Positions 24,911 to 33,424 are shown, numbered from the stretch's first letter. The stretch is 64,000 nt of DNA from Pseudomonadota bacterium (GCA_021798915.1 JAJZBM010000004.1:124001-188000), one strand, 5' to 3'. Notes: generated by a model from the letters alone, not told the origin. Made by a program: numbers and translations.

Positions 24911-26788
24911 ATGAGTGTGCTCGAAATCACCGCTATCAGCTACGCGATCCAAGGGCGGACACTGCTGGATCGCGCCGACCTCGCCATCGCCGCTGGCCAG
25001 CGGGTCGGGCTGATCGGCGCGAACGGCGCCGGGAAATCGACCCTGCTCCGCCTTATCGCCGGCGAACTCGCCGCCGATGGCGGGGAAATCCGCCTCGCCA
25101 GCCGCGCCCGCCTCGCCTGGGTGCGGCAGGAAGCGCCGGATGGCGAGGGCAGCGTCCTCGATACCGTGCTCGCCGCCGATGGCGAACGGCTGGCGCTGCT
25201 CGCCGAGAGGGACGTGGCAGCGCCGACGCGTCTCGCCGAAATCCATGAGCGCCTCCGCGCCATCGGGGCGGAGGCAGCGCCGGCCAGGGCAGCGCGGATT
25301 CTCGCCGGGCTCGGCTTCGATGACGCGGCGCAAGCCCGCCCGATCGCCGATTTCTCGGGTGGCTGGCGGATGCGGGTGGCGCTCGCCGCGGCGCTGTTCG
25401 CGGCACCCGATCTTCTGCTGCTCGACGAGCCGACCAATCATCTCGACCTCGAAGCGGCGCTGTGGCTCGAATCCTGGCTCACCCGCTTTCCTGGCGCCGC
25501 ACTCGTCGTCTCGCATGATCGCGGCCTCCTCGATCGCGCCGTCCACGCCATCGCCCATCTCGATGGCGGCAAGCTCTCCCTCACCCCCGGCGGGTTCGAG
25601 GCCTTCGCCCGCATCACCGCCGAGCGCCGCGCCCAGGAGCGCCGCGCCGCCGAGCGCGTCGCCGGCGAGCGGGCGCGGATCGAAGCGTTCGTCGCCCGCT
25701 TCCGTGCCAAGGCAACCAAGGCACGCCAGGCACAGTCCCGGCTCAAGGCACTGGAGCGGCTGCCGCAGACCATCGCGGTGGTGGAAGCGGCGCCGGCGCG
25801 GTTCGATTTTCCCGCCCCCCGCCCGATCGCGCCGCCGATGCTGCGGCTCGATGCGGTCAGCGTCGGCTATGACGGACGGGCGGTGCTGCGCGGCATCTCG
25901 CTTCGCCTCGACAGCGAGGACCGGATCGCGCTTCTGGGCGCCAACGGCAACGGCAAATCGACGCTGGCGAAGCTGCTGGCCGGGCGGCTCGCGCCGCTCG
26001 CGGGGGAGGTGGAACGGGCGCGCGGGCTCTCTGTCGGCTATTTCGCGCAGCACCAGATCGAGGATCTGCGGGTCGGGGACAGCCCGCTCGATCACCTCGC
26101 CCGGGCCTTGCCACGCGCCAACGCAACCGCTCTCCGCGCCCATCTGGCACGATTCGGCCTCGATGCGGAGCGGGTGGAACGGCGGGTCGGCGAGCTTTCC
26201 GGCGGCGAGCGGGCGCGCCTTGCGCTGGCGCTGGCAACGCGCGAGGCGCCGCATCTCCTGGTACTGGATGAGCCGACCAACCATCTCGACCTCGACGCCC
26301 GCCAGGCCCTGGTCGCCGCACTCGCCGAATTTCCCGGCGCGGTGGTGCTGATCAGCCATGACGCGCATCTCATCGATCTCATCGCCGACCGGCTATGGCT
26401 GGTCGCCGATGGCCGGGTGCAGGTATTCGCCGGCGACCTCGCCGCCTATCGCGCCGGCCTCGCGGCCTCCGCACCGGCGACCGCGGCCGATGAGCGGCGC
26501 GAGAGTGGCGCCCGTGTCGCGCGCCGCGCGCGGGCGGATGAAAGGGCGGCCACGGCCCCGCTCCGGCGGGCGGTGAGCGCGGCAGAGGCGCGGCTCGCGG
26601 CGCTCGCCGCCGAACGCGAAGCAATCGAGGCACGGCTCGCCGATCCGGCGCTTTATGACGCAACGCCAGCGGCGGAGATCGTCCGCGCCAATAAGCGCCT
26701 CGCCGCCATCGCCGACGCCATCGCCGCCGCCGAGGAAGCCTGGCTCGCCGCCGCCGAAGCGCTGGAGGACGGGGTGGAACAGGGGTGA
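24911..26788 (+). CDS. ABC-F family ATPase (Uup/YheS-like)
   Basis: A 625-residue soluble protein with two ABC domains and no membrane segment. Walker A motifs are 'GANGAGKST' and 'GANGNGKST', signatures 'FSGGWRMRVALAAAL' and 'LSGGERARLALAL', and both Walker B sites read 'LDEPTNHLDL', as in ABC-F proteins that act on the ribosome. A charged linker (ERRAQERRAAERVAGERAR) separates the domains, and the C-terminal region is a long Ala/Glu-rich coiled coil. This resembles Uup or YheS rather than EttA. ATG 24911 is chosen since the upstream sequence lacks homology. Confidence 0.92.
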   Translation: MSVLEITAISYAIQGRTLLDRADLAIAAGQRVGLIGANGAGKSTLLRLIAGELAADGGEIRLASRARLAWVRQEAPDGEGSVLDTVLAADGERLALLAERDVAAPTRLAEIHERLRAIGAEAAPARAARILAGLGFDDAAQARPIADFSGGWRMRVALAAALFAAPDLLLLDEPTNHLDLEAALWLESWLTRFPGAALVVSHDRGLLDRAVHAIAHLDGGKLSLTPGGFEAFARITAERRAQERRAAERVAGERARIEAFVARFRAKATKARQAQSRLKALERLPQTIAVVEAAPARFDFPAPRPIAPPMLRLDAVSVGYDGRAVLRGISLRLDSEDRIALLGANGNGKSTLAKLLAGRLAPLAGEVERARGLSVGYFAQHQIEDLRVGDSPLDHLARALPRANATALRAHLARFGLDAERVERRVGELSGGERARLALALATREAPHLLVLDEPTNHLDLDARQALVAALAEFPGAVVLISHDAHLIDLIADRLWLVADGRVQVFAGDLAAYRAGLAASAPATAADERRESGARVARRARADERAATAPLRRAVSAAEARLAALAAEREAIEARLADPALYDATPAAEIVRANKRLAAIADAIAAAEEAWLAAAEALEDGVEQG

Positions 26789-26807
26789 AGGCGAGATTCG
26801 TGGGAAG

Positions 26808-26870
26808 GCTTCTTTTTCTGAAGAAAAAGAAGCAAAAAGACTTTTAGCCGTCGGGCAGCGCCTGCGGCGC
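26808..26870 (-). repeat. AT-rich palindromic repeat, family 1, copy C
   Basis: Read on the minus strand a GC-rich arm (GCGCCGCAGGCGCTGCCC) leads to CTAAAAGTCTTTTTG and a perfect 11-base stem GCTTCTTTTTC/GAAAAAGAAGC with loop TTCA (26808-26833). It lies at the meeting point of two convergent genes. Its GC-rich arm encodes the last codons and the TAA stop of the acyltransferase. Confidence 0.8.
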
Positions 26871-28025
26871 TACCCGGACGGGGCGCGTGCTCCAGCGCCG
26901 TGAGAGCGCGATGGCGTTCTGATCAACGGCGCGCTCGAACAGGACGGCGAGGGGTAATGTCGCTGCAAGGCCAACGATGAGCGCGAAACCCGCCGCCGCC
27001 CCGACACCGATCCGCCCCACGGCCACGACGAAGACGGCGCTGCCGAGTGTCGTCAGGATGGGAAAATGCAATAGATAAATCGCGAAAGACAATTTCCCGA
27101 GCCACTGCGCGAGCCGGCTTCGGAGAAGGAAATGCGCCTCCGGGAGAAGCAGAACCGCGACAAAAATCGCAACCGCGGCGCCTTCCTGGCTGAGGGAAAA
27201 CCAGGCGAAGGGGCGAACCAGTGCGCGGGCCACATCAGCGCGCTGGAGCCAGCGCGCCGCCGGCATGAACCAATCATATTCCGTCAGAATACCGAGAAGA
27301 AAAACGGCAATGCCCAACGCCGGCCGCCAGCGGCGAGCCATCAGGGTGGAAAACCATTGGCTGCGGGCAGCCAGCGAGAGCACGCTGCCGAGGGCAAAGA
27401 GATCGAGCGCGTTCACCCCGATCATCCCGGCGCAGAACGCCAGCGCAACGGCATGCAGCCAAGGATTACAGGCGCGAAGCCAGACCAGCAGAAGAACCAG
27501 GAAAGAGCCCCAGAGTTCCAGATGCAGGCTCCAGACGGGCGCATCGACCGATGCCGTCCAAGGAGGCAGAATCCCGACCAGCGGTCCGAACAACGTCGTT
27601 TCCGCGTATCCGGTGATCAGGGACAGGCCCGACAGGTCGGCAAACGCCTGCCCCAAGGCCACCGGTCGCAGCCCGGCGAGCCAGGACGATCCAGACAGCG
27701 CCGCCGCGACCGGCGCAGCATGGGGCCATGCGGCCTGGAGCAAAGCGGCGAAAACGCAGGCGGCCGCGGCGGGAAGACCGAGGCGGATGACACGGCGGCC
27801 GAGACCCGACACCAGCGCATGCGGGCGGCGCTCGAAGCTCGGTGTCAGCACGAACCCCGACATCACGAAAAAGACGAATACCGCGAAATTGCCGTCCGCC
27901 AGAATTCCGAAATGTCCCGACGAGACGGGTAGAAAAGCCAAGGCATAGTGCTGAAAGACGACCTGCATCGCCGCCAGCCCTCTCAGCCCATCAAGGTATG
28001 TCTCTCTGGCTTTTGACGTCTTCAT
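26844..28025 (-). CDS. Acyltransferase 3 family membrane protein (OafA-like)
   Basis: A 393-residue protein with about ten membrane segments. It starts 'YLDGLRGLAAMQVVFQHYAL', where the arginine and histidine are the family's catalytic-type residues, and contains 'FVFFVMSGFVLTPSF'. Family members acetylate or otherwise acylate sugars of O-antigen, capsule or exopolysaccharide in the inner membrane. ATG 28025 is chosen over an upstream basic, Arg-rich extension. The last residues and stop come from repeat copy C. It lies downstream of the RTX-like gene but is separated from it by a strong hairpin. Confidence 0.9.
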   Translation of the reverse strand: MKTSKARETYLDGLRGLAAMQVVFQHYALAFLPVSSGHFGILADGNFAVFVFFVMSGFVLTPSFERRPHALVSGLGRRVIRLGLPAAAACVFAALLQAAWPHAAPVAAALSGSSWLAGLRPVALGQAFADLSGLSLITGYAETTLFGPLVGILPPWTASVDAPVWSLHLELWGSFLVLLLVWLRACNPWLHAVALAFCAGMIGVNALDLFALGSVLSLAARSQWFSTLMARRWRPALGIAVFLLGILTEYDWFMPAARWLQRADVARALVRPFAWFSLSQEGAAVAIFVAVLLLPEAHFLLRSRLAQWLGKLSFAIYLLHFPILTTLGSAVFVVAVGRIGVGAAAGFALIVGLAATLPLAVLFERAVDQNAIALSRRWSTRPVRVAPQALPDG

Positions 28026-28075
28026 CGTTATCCGCGGCGGGCGGAGCGGGTGATGCCGCGCCGGCGCTTGCGTCC

Positions 28076-28097
28076 GTTTGCCCCGGAAACGGCAAAC
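28076..28097 (-). repeat. Hairpin downstream of the RTX-like gene
   Basis: GTTTGCC (28076-28082) pairs with GGCAAAC (28091-28097) across an eight-base loop. It abuts the stronger terminator hairpin at 28096-28121 and could be an alternative fold. Confidence 0.35.
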
Positions 28098-28121
28098 CCG
28101 CCGCGTTGTCACGCGGCGGGT
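28096..28121 (-). terminator. Probable intrinsic terminator of the RTX-like gene
   Basis: On the minus strand a perfect ten-base stem ACCCGCCGCG/CGCGGCGGGT with loop TGACAA is followed by a short TTTGCC run, 25 bases after the RTX-like gene's stop. The U-tract is weak, so termination may be partial. Confidence 0.6.
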
Positions 28122-28145
28122 CCGCAAGACAGTGGATAATGGAAA

Positions 28146-29570
28146 TCAGCCGTAGTGGATATGACCGGACAAGGTGGAACTGCTGACGCCGGACACTGTG
28201 ATCTTGGTGCCATCAGAAAGAGTGATCACGGTCGAACTGCCGGACGCGGTTTCGGTCGGCTGCGAACCGCCGGAAGCCGTGCTGTATCCATAATTGTAAA
28301 GATCGATCTGATCATTGGCATTCCAGCCGGTGATCAGATCGTTGCCACCGCTCGCGCCATTGATGAATTGGAAGAAATTGGTGCCGGCGCCGCCGGCCAT
28401 GGTCGCGTTGCCAGCGCCGCCGATAAGGTAATTCCAATAGGAGCCGCCCATCAGCGTCGCCGCATTGCCGGCGCCGGCGCTGTTGAACAGGACATCGGCG
28501 CCGCTGCTGCCGCTTGCGTTCAGCGTGGTATTGCCGGCGGTGGCAACGAGGATATTGCCGATTCCACCACCAGTGAGCATGACATCGCCATTGGTACCGC
28601 CGAAGGCGATGACGGTGTTCATCCCGGATCCGACATTCACCGTGTCATTGCCGTTTTCCGACAGCATGGTGAAGGCGCCCTGGCCGGAATTGTACATGCC
28701 ATCGCCATTCATGGCGAACGCGGTGCTGTTACCAAGTCCGGCGGTGAAGGTGCTGGCACCGCCGCCGCTCACGGTGACGTTGTTGACGAAGACCATTGCG
28801 CCCGATTCTGTGGCGCTGCCCATATAGGTGCCGCCACCGGCATTGGCGAAAATGGTCTCCGGCCCGGCGCCGCCCATCACGGTTCCGGCGCCACTATTGT
28901 CGACCACCTCCAAAGTGCCAGAGCCACCATTAACGAGGGCGTTATTGCCGCTCGACCCGTTGAGGAACACGGTATCCTGGCCGCCGCCGGCATTGATGGT
29001 ATCGGCGCCATAGGCAGCGAGGGTATCGGCCCCGGTGCCAAGATACATGATGTTGCTCTGGCCGCTTCCATCCTGAATCATGTCATTGCCGGAGCCGGCG
29101 ATGATCGTATTGTTACCGGAGCCGTCGAAGAGCAGAGTCCAGTTGCCGCCGCCGGACGAGGGGCCGAAGAAAGTGTTATTGCCGCCGGCCGCCGCGAGCG
29201 AGCCGGATTCCCCCTTGCCGGCATAGAACGTCATATTGCCGGAGCCAGAGACGATGCTCTGATTGGTCCCGGTATTACCCGCGATGGTGCTGTTGCCGGT
29301 CGCGAGATTGGAAACGCCGTTGAAGCCGGGGGCCAGGGTGATGGTCGCGCCGGTGATGGTCGCGTTGTCGAGGGGATTGATGACGAAGATACTCGGCACC
29401 GTCGGGTTGGTGGACGGCGTCGACGGATCGAGGCTGGTGTAGAGATTGGTGCTGGCGAAGGTTGTGGCGAAGCTGCTCAGCAGCGTGTTCTGGAACGTCG
29501 TGTTATCGGTCGTGTTGAAATTCAGATTCTGAAACGTGCCGTTGCCAGCCGGAACTGATACCGTGGTCAT
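28146..29570 (-). CDS. RTX-like beta-roll protein, probable type I secretion substrate
   Basis: A 474-residue, cysteine-free, Gly/Asn/Thr-rich protein with many loosely repeated turns ('GSGNDMIQDGSG', 'GGGQDTVFLNG', 'GTGADTLAAYGADTINAGGG') resembling calcium-binding RTX nonapeptides in degenerate form. The C-terminus ('GGNDLITGWNANDQIDLYNY' and 'STVITLSDGTKITVSGV') matches the type I secretion end of such proteins. No N-terminal signal peptide is seen. Codon use is visibly less GC-rich than in neighbouring genes. No HlyB/HlyD/TolC genes are in the window. It could be an adhesin or surface protein; no enzymatic domain is recognisable. Confidence 0.75.
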   Translation of the reverse strand: MTTVSVPAGNGTFQNLNFNTTDNTTFQNTLLSSFATTFASTNLYTSLDPSTPSTNPTVPSIFVINPLDNATITGATITLAPGFNGVSNLATGNSTIAGNTGTNQSIVSGSGNMTFYAGKGESGSLAAAGGNNTFFGPSSGGGNWTLLFDGSGNNTIIAGSGNDMIQDGSGQSNIMYLGTGADTLAAYGADTINAGGGQDTVFLNGSSGNNALVNGGSGTLEVVDNSGAGTVMGGAGPETIFANAGGGTYMGSATESGAMVFVNNVTVSGGGASTFTAGLGNSTAFAMNGDGMYNSGQGAFTMLSENGNDTVNVGSGMNTVIAFGGTNGDVMLTGGGIGNILVATAGNTTLNASGSSGADVLFNSAGAGNAATLMGGSYWNYLIGGAGNATMAGGAGTNFFQFINGASGGNDLITGWNANDQIDLYNYGYSTASGGSQPTETASGSSTVITLSDGTKITVSGVSSSTLSGHIHYG

Positions 29571-29732
29571 CGCCTTGTCCCCTTCTCCACGCTCAACCCC
29601 TATCAGGCGGGCGGACGGAAATCAAGAATTTTTTGTGTGAAACCCGTAACCAAACCAGAATTTTTCTAAATTTTAAATAAATTGACACATTTCGTTCCAA
29701 AATCCGGCAGGTCCGCCGCGCGCTGCATGGCG

Positions 29733-29761
29733 TTGACACGGTCTCGCTCCACTGCTAATGC
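29733..29761 (+). promoter_or_regulatory. Sigma70 promoter of the propeller/DyP operon
   Basis: TTGACA (29733-29738), a 17-base spacer, and TAATGC (29756-29761) make a near-consensus housekeeping promoter about 50 bases before the start of the beta-propeller gene. The intergenic region here is unusually AT-rich. Confidence 0.75.
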
Positions 29762-29778
29762 GAATTATTCTTATTATC
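29760..29778 (+). promoter_or_regulatory. Fur-box-like operator overlapping the -10
   Basis: Read on the minus strand, GATAATAAGAATAATTCGC agrees with the 19-base Fur consensus GATAATGATAATCATTATC at 14 of 19 positions by my count. It overlaps the -10 of the adjacent promoter, a position that would allow iron-dependent repression. Confidence 0.55.
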
Positions 29779-29812
29779 AGCCAGCCTATGACGCCCGCCG
29801 AGGAGATCCCCC

Positions 29813-30946
29813 ATGCCCAAAGCCGCCCCCCACGGCCGTTTGATCCTGCCCGCCCTCGTCGCTGCCGCCCTCGTCGCCGCCACCAGGCTGCCGGCGGCGG
29901 AGCCGGAGGCGTTTCTTACCCGCCTCCATCACCATACCACTCTCGCCTCCACCGTCCCCGATAACGGCGACCAAAACCCCTACGCCATCGCCATCGCACC
30001 GGTCTCGGCTGGAAAAATCCAAAAAAACGACGTTCTGGTCGATAATTTCAACGACAAGAACAATCTCCAAGGCCTCGGCACCACCATCGTCGCCTATCGC
30101 CCCGCCGCGAAAAGCCTGTTTCTGTTCGCAACACTGCCGCGCGACCTCGCCGGCTGCCCGGGCGGCGTCGGGTTGACCACCGCGATGACCATGCTGCACT
30201 CGGGCCACGTCATCGTCGGCAGTCTCCCGAGCCATGACGGCACCACCGCGACCAAGGGCCAGGGCTGCCTGATTGTGCTCAGCCCCGCGGGCGCGGTCGA
30301 GACCGTCATCACCAGCCCGCGCATCAACGGTCCCTGGGGCAACATGGCGGTGATCGATCGCGGCGCCACCGCGACGTTGTTTTTGAGCAATACCGGCTTC
30401 GGCGTCGGCGCCCCGGGCGATGATACGCCGGTGATCCGCAAGGCCAGCGTGCTCCGCCTCGACCTCGCCATCGCGCCCGGCAAGCCGCCGGCGGTGAGCC
30501 ACGAGACGGTGATCGGCGAGGGATTCGGCGAACAGGCCGACAAGGGCGTCTTCGTCATCGGCCCGACCGGCCTCGCCCTCGGCGCCGACGGCACGCTCTA
30601 TGTCTCGGATGCGATCGGCAACCGCATCACCGCCATTGTCGACGCCGCGACCCGCGCGGACAGCGCCGGCACCGGCCGCGAGGTCACCAAGGACGGCCTG
30701 CTCAAGCGCCCGCTGGCGCTGGCGATGACGCCGGGCGGCCATCTCCTGGTCACCAACGGGCTCAACGGCCAGGTGGTCGAGATCGACCCCAAGAGCGGCC
30801 GCCAGCTCGGCGCGCAATGGATCGACGCCGACAAGGCCCAGACCCCGCCCGGCAACGGCGATCTCTTCGGTCTCGCTCTGACCCCGGAAGGCGATGGGCT
30901 CTATTATGTCGAGGATGACATGAACACGCTGGTCCTGGCGCGATGA
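29813..30946 (+). CDS. Exported NHL/SMP-30-like beta-propeller protein
   Basis: A 377-residue protein with a signal peptide at about residues 1-28 (hydrophobic 'LILPALVAAALVAATRLPAA'). Repeated strands such as 'GPTGLALGADGTLYVSDA', 'RPLALAMTPGGHLLVTNGLN' and 'GLALTPEGDGLYYVEDD' mark a beta-propeller of NHL or gluconolactonase-like type. No catalytic residues can be assigned. It is the first gene after a sigma70/Fur-like control region, with AGGAG seven bases before the ATG, and overlaps the DyP peroxidase gene by four bases, so the two probably act together in the periplasm. Confidence 0.72.
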   Translation: MPKAAPHGRLILPALVAAALVAATRLPAAEPEAFLTRLHHHTTLASTVPDNGDQNPYAIAIAPVSAGKIQKNDVLVDNFNDKNNLQGLGTTIVAYRPAAKSLFLFATLPRDLAGCPGGVGLTTAMTMLHSGHVIVGSLPSHDGTTATKGQGCLIVLSPAGAVETVITSPRINGPWGNMAVIDRGATATLFLSNTGFGVGAPGDDTPVIRKASVLRLDLAIAPGKPPAVSHETVIGEGFGEQADKGVFVIGPTGLALGADGTLYVSDAIGNRITAIVDAATRADSAGTGREVTKDGLLKRPLALAMTPGGHLLVTNGLNGQVVEIDPKSGRQLGAQWIDADKAQTPPGNGDLFGLALTPEGDGLYYVEDDMNTLVLAR

Positions 30947-32199
30947 CCACGGTTGGACGCGCCTGCCCCTTCGCCTCCCGCCGCGGCCTGCTCGCCGCGA
31001 CCGCCGGGCTCGCCGGGGCCATCGTGAGCCGCAGCACCCGTGCGGACATCGCACCCGCGCCTGAGCAGATACCGTTCCACGGCGCCCACCAGGCCGGAAT
31101 CCTGACCCCGCAGCAGAGCCACGTCTATTTCGCCGCTTTCGACGTCACGACCCCGCATCGCGACGCGCTGATCGCTCTTCTCCGAGGCTGGACGGAAGCC
31201 GCCGAGCGCCTCACCACGGGCAAGACAGCGGCGCCCTTGGGGGCCGATTTGAGCCAGCCAGGGGCCGATTCGGGTGAGGTGCTCGGCCTCGGTGCGGCGC
31301 GGCTCACGCTCACCTTCGGCTTCGGGCCGGGGATGTTCGAACGGAACGGCGCCGACCGCTTCGGCCTCGCCGCATTTCGGCCGGCCGCCCTGGTCGATCT
31401 GCCGCGCTTCAACGGCGATCAGCTCGTCCCCGAGCGCTCGGGTGGCGATCTCGCAGTGCAAGCCTGCGCCGACGACCCGCAAGTGGCCTTTCATGCCGTC
31501 CGCCAACTCGCCCGGCTCGCCTATGGCACGGCGCAGCTCCGCTGGGTACAGGCCGGTTTCCTGCCCCGCACCCCGGCCGGGGAGACGCCACGCAACCTGA
31601 TGGGGTTCAAGGACGGCACCAACAACCCCGCCGGCGATGACGCGGCGGCAACGGTCTGGGCCGGGGCCGAGGCGCCGTCCTGGCTGCAAGGCGGCAGCTA
31701 CCTCGTCGCCCGGCGCATCCGCATCGCGCTCGAACATTGGGACCGCACCGAGGTCGATTTCCAGGAGCAGACCATGGGCCGGCGCAAATATTCCGGCGCG
31801 CCACTCGGGGCGAACCATGAATTCGATCCGCTGCCCCTCTCTGGCACCGACGCCGATGGCAACCCGGTGATCGCCGAGAACGCTCATGTCCGCCTCGGCG
31901 CCGCCGCGAGCACCGATGGCGCGCGCATCCTCCGCCGCGGCTATGCCTATGATGACGGGGTCAGCATCACCGCCGAGCGCTGGCCGCCCTGGCGCCAGGG
32001 TCTGGAATACGATGCCGGCCTGTTCTTCCTCGCCTATCAGCGCGACCCGCGCACCGGCTTCATCCGGATTTTCGAGACCATGGCGAAGCTCGACGCGCTC
32101 AACCAGTTCACGACCCATACCGGGAGCGCCCTTTTCGCCTGCCCGCGCGGCGTCAAGGCCGGGGAATTCATCGGCGAGGCGCTGTTCGCCACCGGCTAA
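30943..32199 (+). CDS. efeB: Dyp-type haem peroxidase, EfeB-like, Tat-exported
   Basis: A 418-residue peroxidase. The N-terminal 'SRRGLLAATAGLAGA' is a twin-arginine signal, the family motif 'GFKDGTNNP' carries the distal aspartate, and 'ENAHVRLG' supplies a likely proximal haem histidine. EfeB is the periplasmic part of the EfeUOB ferrous-iron system. EfeU and EfeO are not adjacent; the partner is the propeller gene, translationally coupled by ATGA. The Fur-like box upstream supports an iron-linked role. Its TAA stop overlaps the stop of the convergent glycosyltransferase gene. Confidence 0.9.
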   Translation: MTTVGRACPFASRRGLLAATAGLAGAIVSRSTRADIAPAPEQIPFHGAHQAGILTPQQSHVYFAAFDVTTPHRDALIALLRGWTEAAERLTTGKTAAPLGADLSQPGADSGEVLGLGAARLTLTFGFGPGMFERNGADRFGLAAFRPAALVDLPRFNGDQLVPERSGGDLAVQACADDPQVAFHAVRQLARLAYGTAQLRWVQAGFLPRTPAGETPRNLMGFKDGTNNPAGDDAAATVWAGAEAPSWLQGGSYLVARRIRIALEHWDRTEVDFQEQTMGRRKYSGAPLGANHEFDPLPLSGTDADGNPVIAENAHVRLGAAASTDGARILRRGYAYDDGVSITAERWPPWRQGLEYDAGLFFLAYQRDPRTGFIRIFETMAKLDALNQFTTHTGSALFACPRGVKAGEFIGEALFATG

Positions 32200-33335
32200 C
32201 GGCGTCTCCCCGCGCCGATGATCTCGTGGCGCAGGCGGTCGAGCCGCGCGAGCGTCGCGCCGCAATCGAAATCCCGCACCCGCGCGAGACCCGCGCGCCC
32301 GAGTGCCGCGCGGCGTTCGGGATCGCCGGCAAGCGCGACGATCGCCTCGGCCATGCCCGCCGGATCGTCGGGGTCGATATAGACCGCCGCCGCGCCGGCG
32401 AGATCGGGCAGCGCGCCACGCCGCGTCGTCAGCAGCGCCGCCCCGCTCGCCATCGCCTCGATCGCGGTCAGGCCGAACGGCTCGGCCCAGCGGCTCGGCA
32501 CCACGACGATCGCCGCCCGCGCCATCGCCGCCAGCACCTGGTCATGCGTGCGATAGCCCTGCATCTCGATCCCGGAAGCGGCCGCCCGGTCACGAATGGC
32601 GCGGAGAAACGGCGTCTCCGGGCTTGCGGCCCCGAAGCGGTCGGCGCCGATCAGGCTCGCCCGCCAGCCCGGAAGCCGCGGCAAAGCGCTGGCGCAGGCG
32701 GCGACGAACCCATCCACCCCCTTATCGGCGACCACCCGGCCGACATAGAGGATTTCCGGCGCGCGTGACGCGTCCGGCAGTGGCGGCGGAAGCGCCGCGA
32801 GATCGAGGCAGTTCGGCACCACGAACACCCGCGCCGCCGCGTCCGGCGCCAGCCCGTCCAGAAACCGCCGGCGCAGGAAGTCGGAGGCGACGATCACCCC
32901 GCCGAGCGCCGCGAGCAGCCCCTCGCGCGCCGCCGCCGTGCGGCTCGCGCGCATGTCCTGGGGATCGTTCTGCAGGCAGAGAACCACCGGCGCGACGCCG
33001 TGACCGGCAAGAAAACGGGCGATATCGGGGCGGTTATGGACCCCGATCAGCACCGGCGCGAGCCGCCGCGCCGCTCGCTGCACCCCGATCGCATAGCGCG
33101 TCGCGCGCCGCAGCGGGCGAAAGGCCGGGCGCACCGGCTGAAACGCGACCCCGGGAAACGGCGGCGCGGCCGGCGCCGGGCCGAGCACCAAGGGGGCGAA
33201 ACCGTCGCTCCGTGCAAACAGCCGCGCCACCATCAGCGCGATGGCACCGGCGGCTTGGGGCGAAAAAATCTCGCTCGGCGGCAGAACCTCGATGATTCGC
33301 GGCGGCGGCGCGGGCGATGCTGGGGACGATGTCAT
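32196..33335 (-). CDS. Glycosyltransferase, GT4-like (GT-B fold)
   Basis: A 379-residue glycosyltransferase with GT-B layout. The C-terminal donor domain has 'ILYVGRVVADKGVDGFVAAC' and 'VVPSRWAEPFGLTAIEAMAS', containing the E-x7-E nucleotide-sugar motif. The N-terminal part has 'PSEIFSPQAAGAIALMV' and 'VHNRPDIARFL'. It probably extends a surface polysaccharide, but donor and acceptor are unknown. No other polysaccharide gene flanks it. ATG 33335 is preferred to an upstream extension. It overlaps the efeB stop by four bases on the opposite strand. Confidence 0.85.
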   Translation of the reverse strand: MTSSPASPAPPPRIIEVLPPSEIFSPQAAGAIALMVARLFARSDGFAPLVLGPAPAAPPFPGVAFQPVRPAFRPLRRATRYAIGVQRAARRLAPVLIGVHNRPDIARFLAGHGVAPVVLCLQNDPQDMRASRTAAAREGLLAALGGVIVASDFLRRRFLDGLAPDAAARVFVVPNCLDLAALPPPLPDASRAPEILYVGRVVADKGVDGFVAACASALPRLPGWRASLIGADRFGAASPETPFLRAIRDRAAASGIEMQGYRTHDQVLAAMARAAIVVVPSRWAEPFGLTAIEAMASGAALLTTRRGALPDLAGAAAVYIDPDDPAGMAEAIVALAGDPERRAALGRAGLARVRDFDCGATLARLDRLRHEIIGAGRRR

Positions 33336-33390
33336 GATCGCCGAGACTAAAGCGGCGCCGGCTGGCGCGCCAGCGCTCGCCCCGTCGCAT

Positions 33391-33412
33391 CCCCCGGCCA
33401 CGCGGCCGGGGG
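33391..33412 (-). terminator. GC hairpin after wrbA
   Basis: Stem CCCCCGGCC (33391-33399)/GGCCGGGGG (33404-33412) with loop ACGC lies 12 bases beyond the wrbA stop. There is no U-tract, so it may be Rho-assisted or a transcript-end stabiliser. A further perfect 14-base palindrome GCTGGCGCGCCAGC lies at 33361-33374. Confidence 0.4.
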
Positions 33413-33424
33413 GCGGAGGCAGGT

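Noticed and set aside
24839-26368. Minus-strand 509-codon frame opposite the ABC-F gene
   Set aside because: The plus-strand frame has paired Walker and signature motifs; the minus frame has none.
29692-29697. TTGACA in the AT-rich region upstream of the propeller gene
   Set aside because: No -10-like hexamer lies 16-18 bases downstream (the sequence there is GC-rich); the TTGACA at 29733 has a good -10 and is the better promoter.
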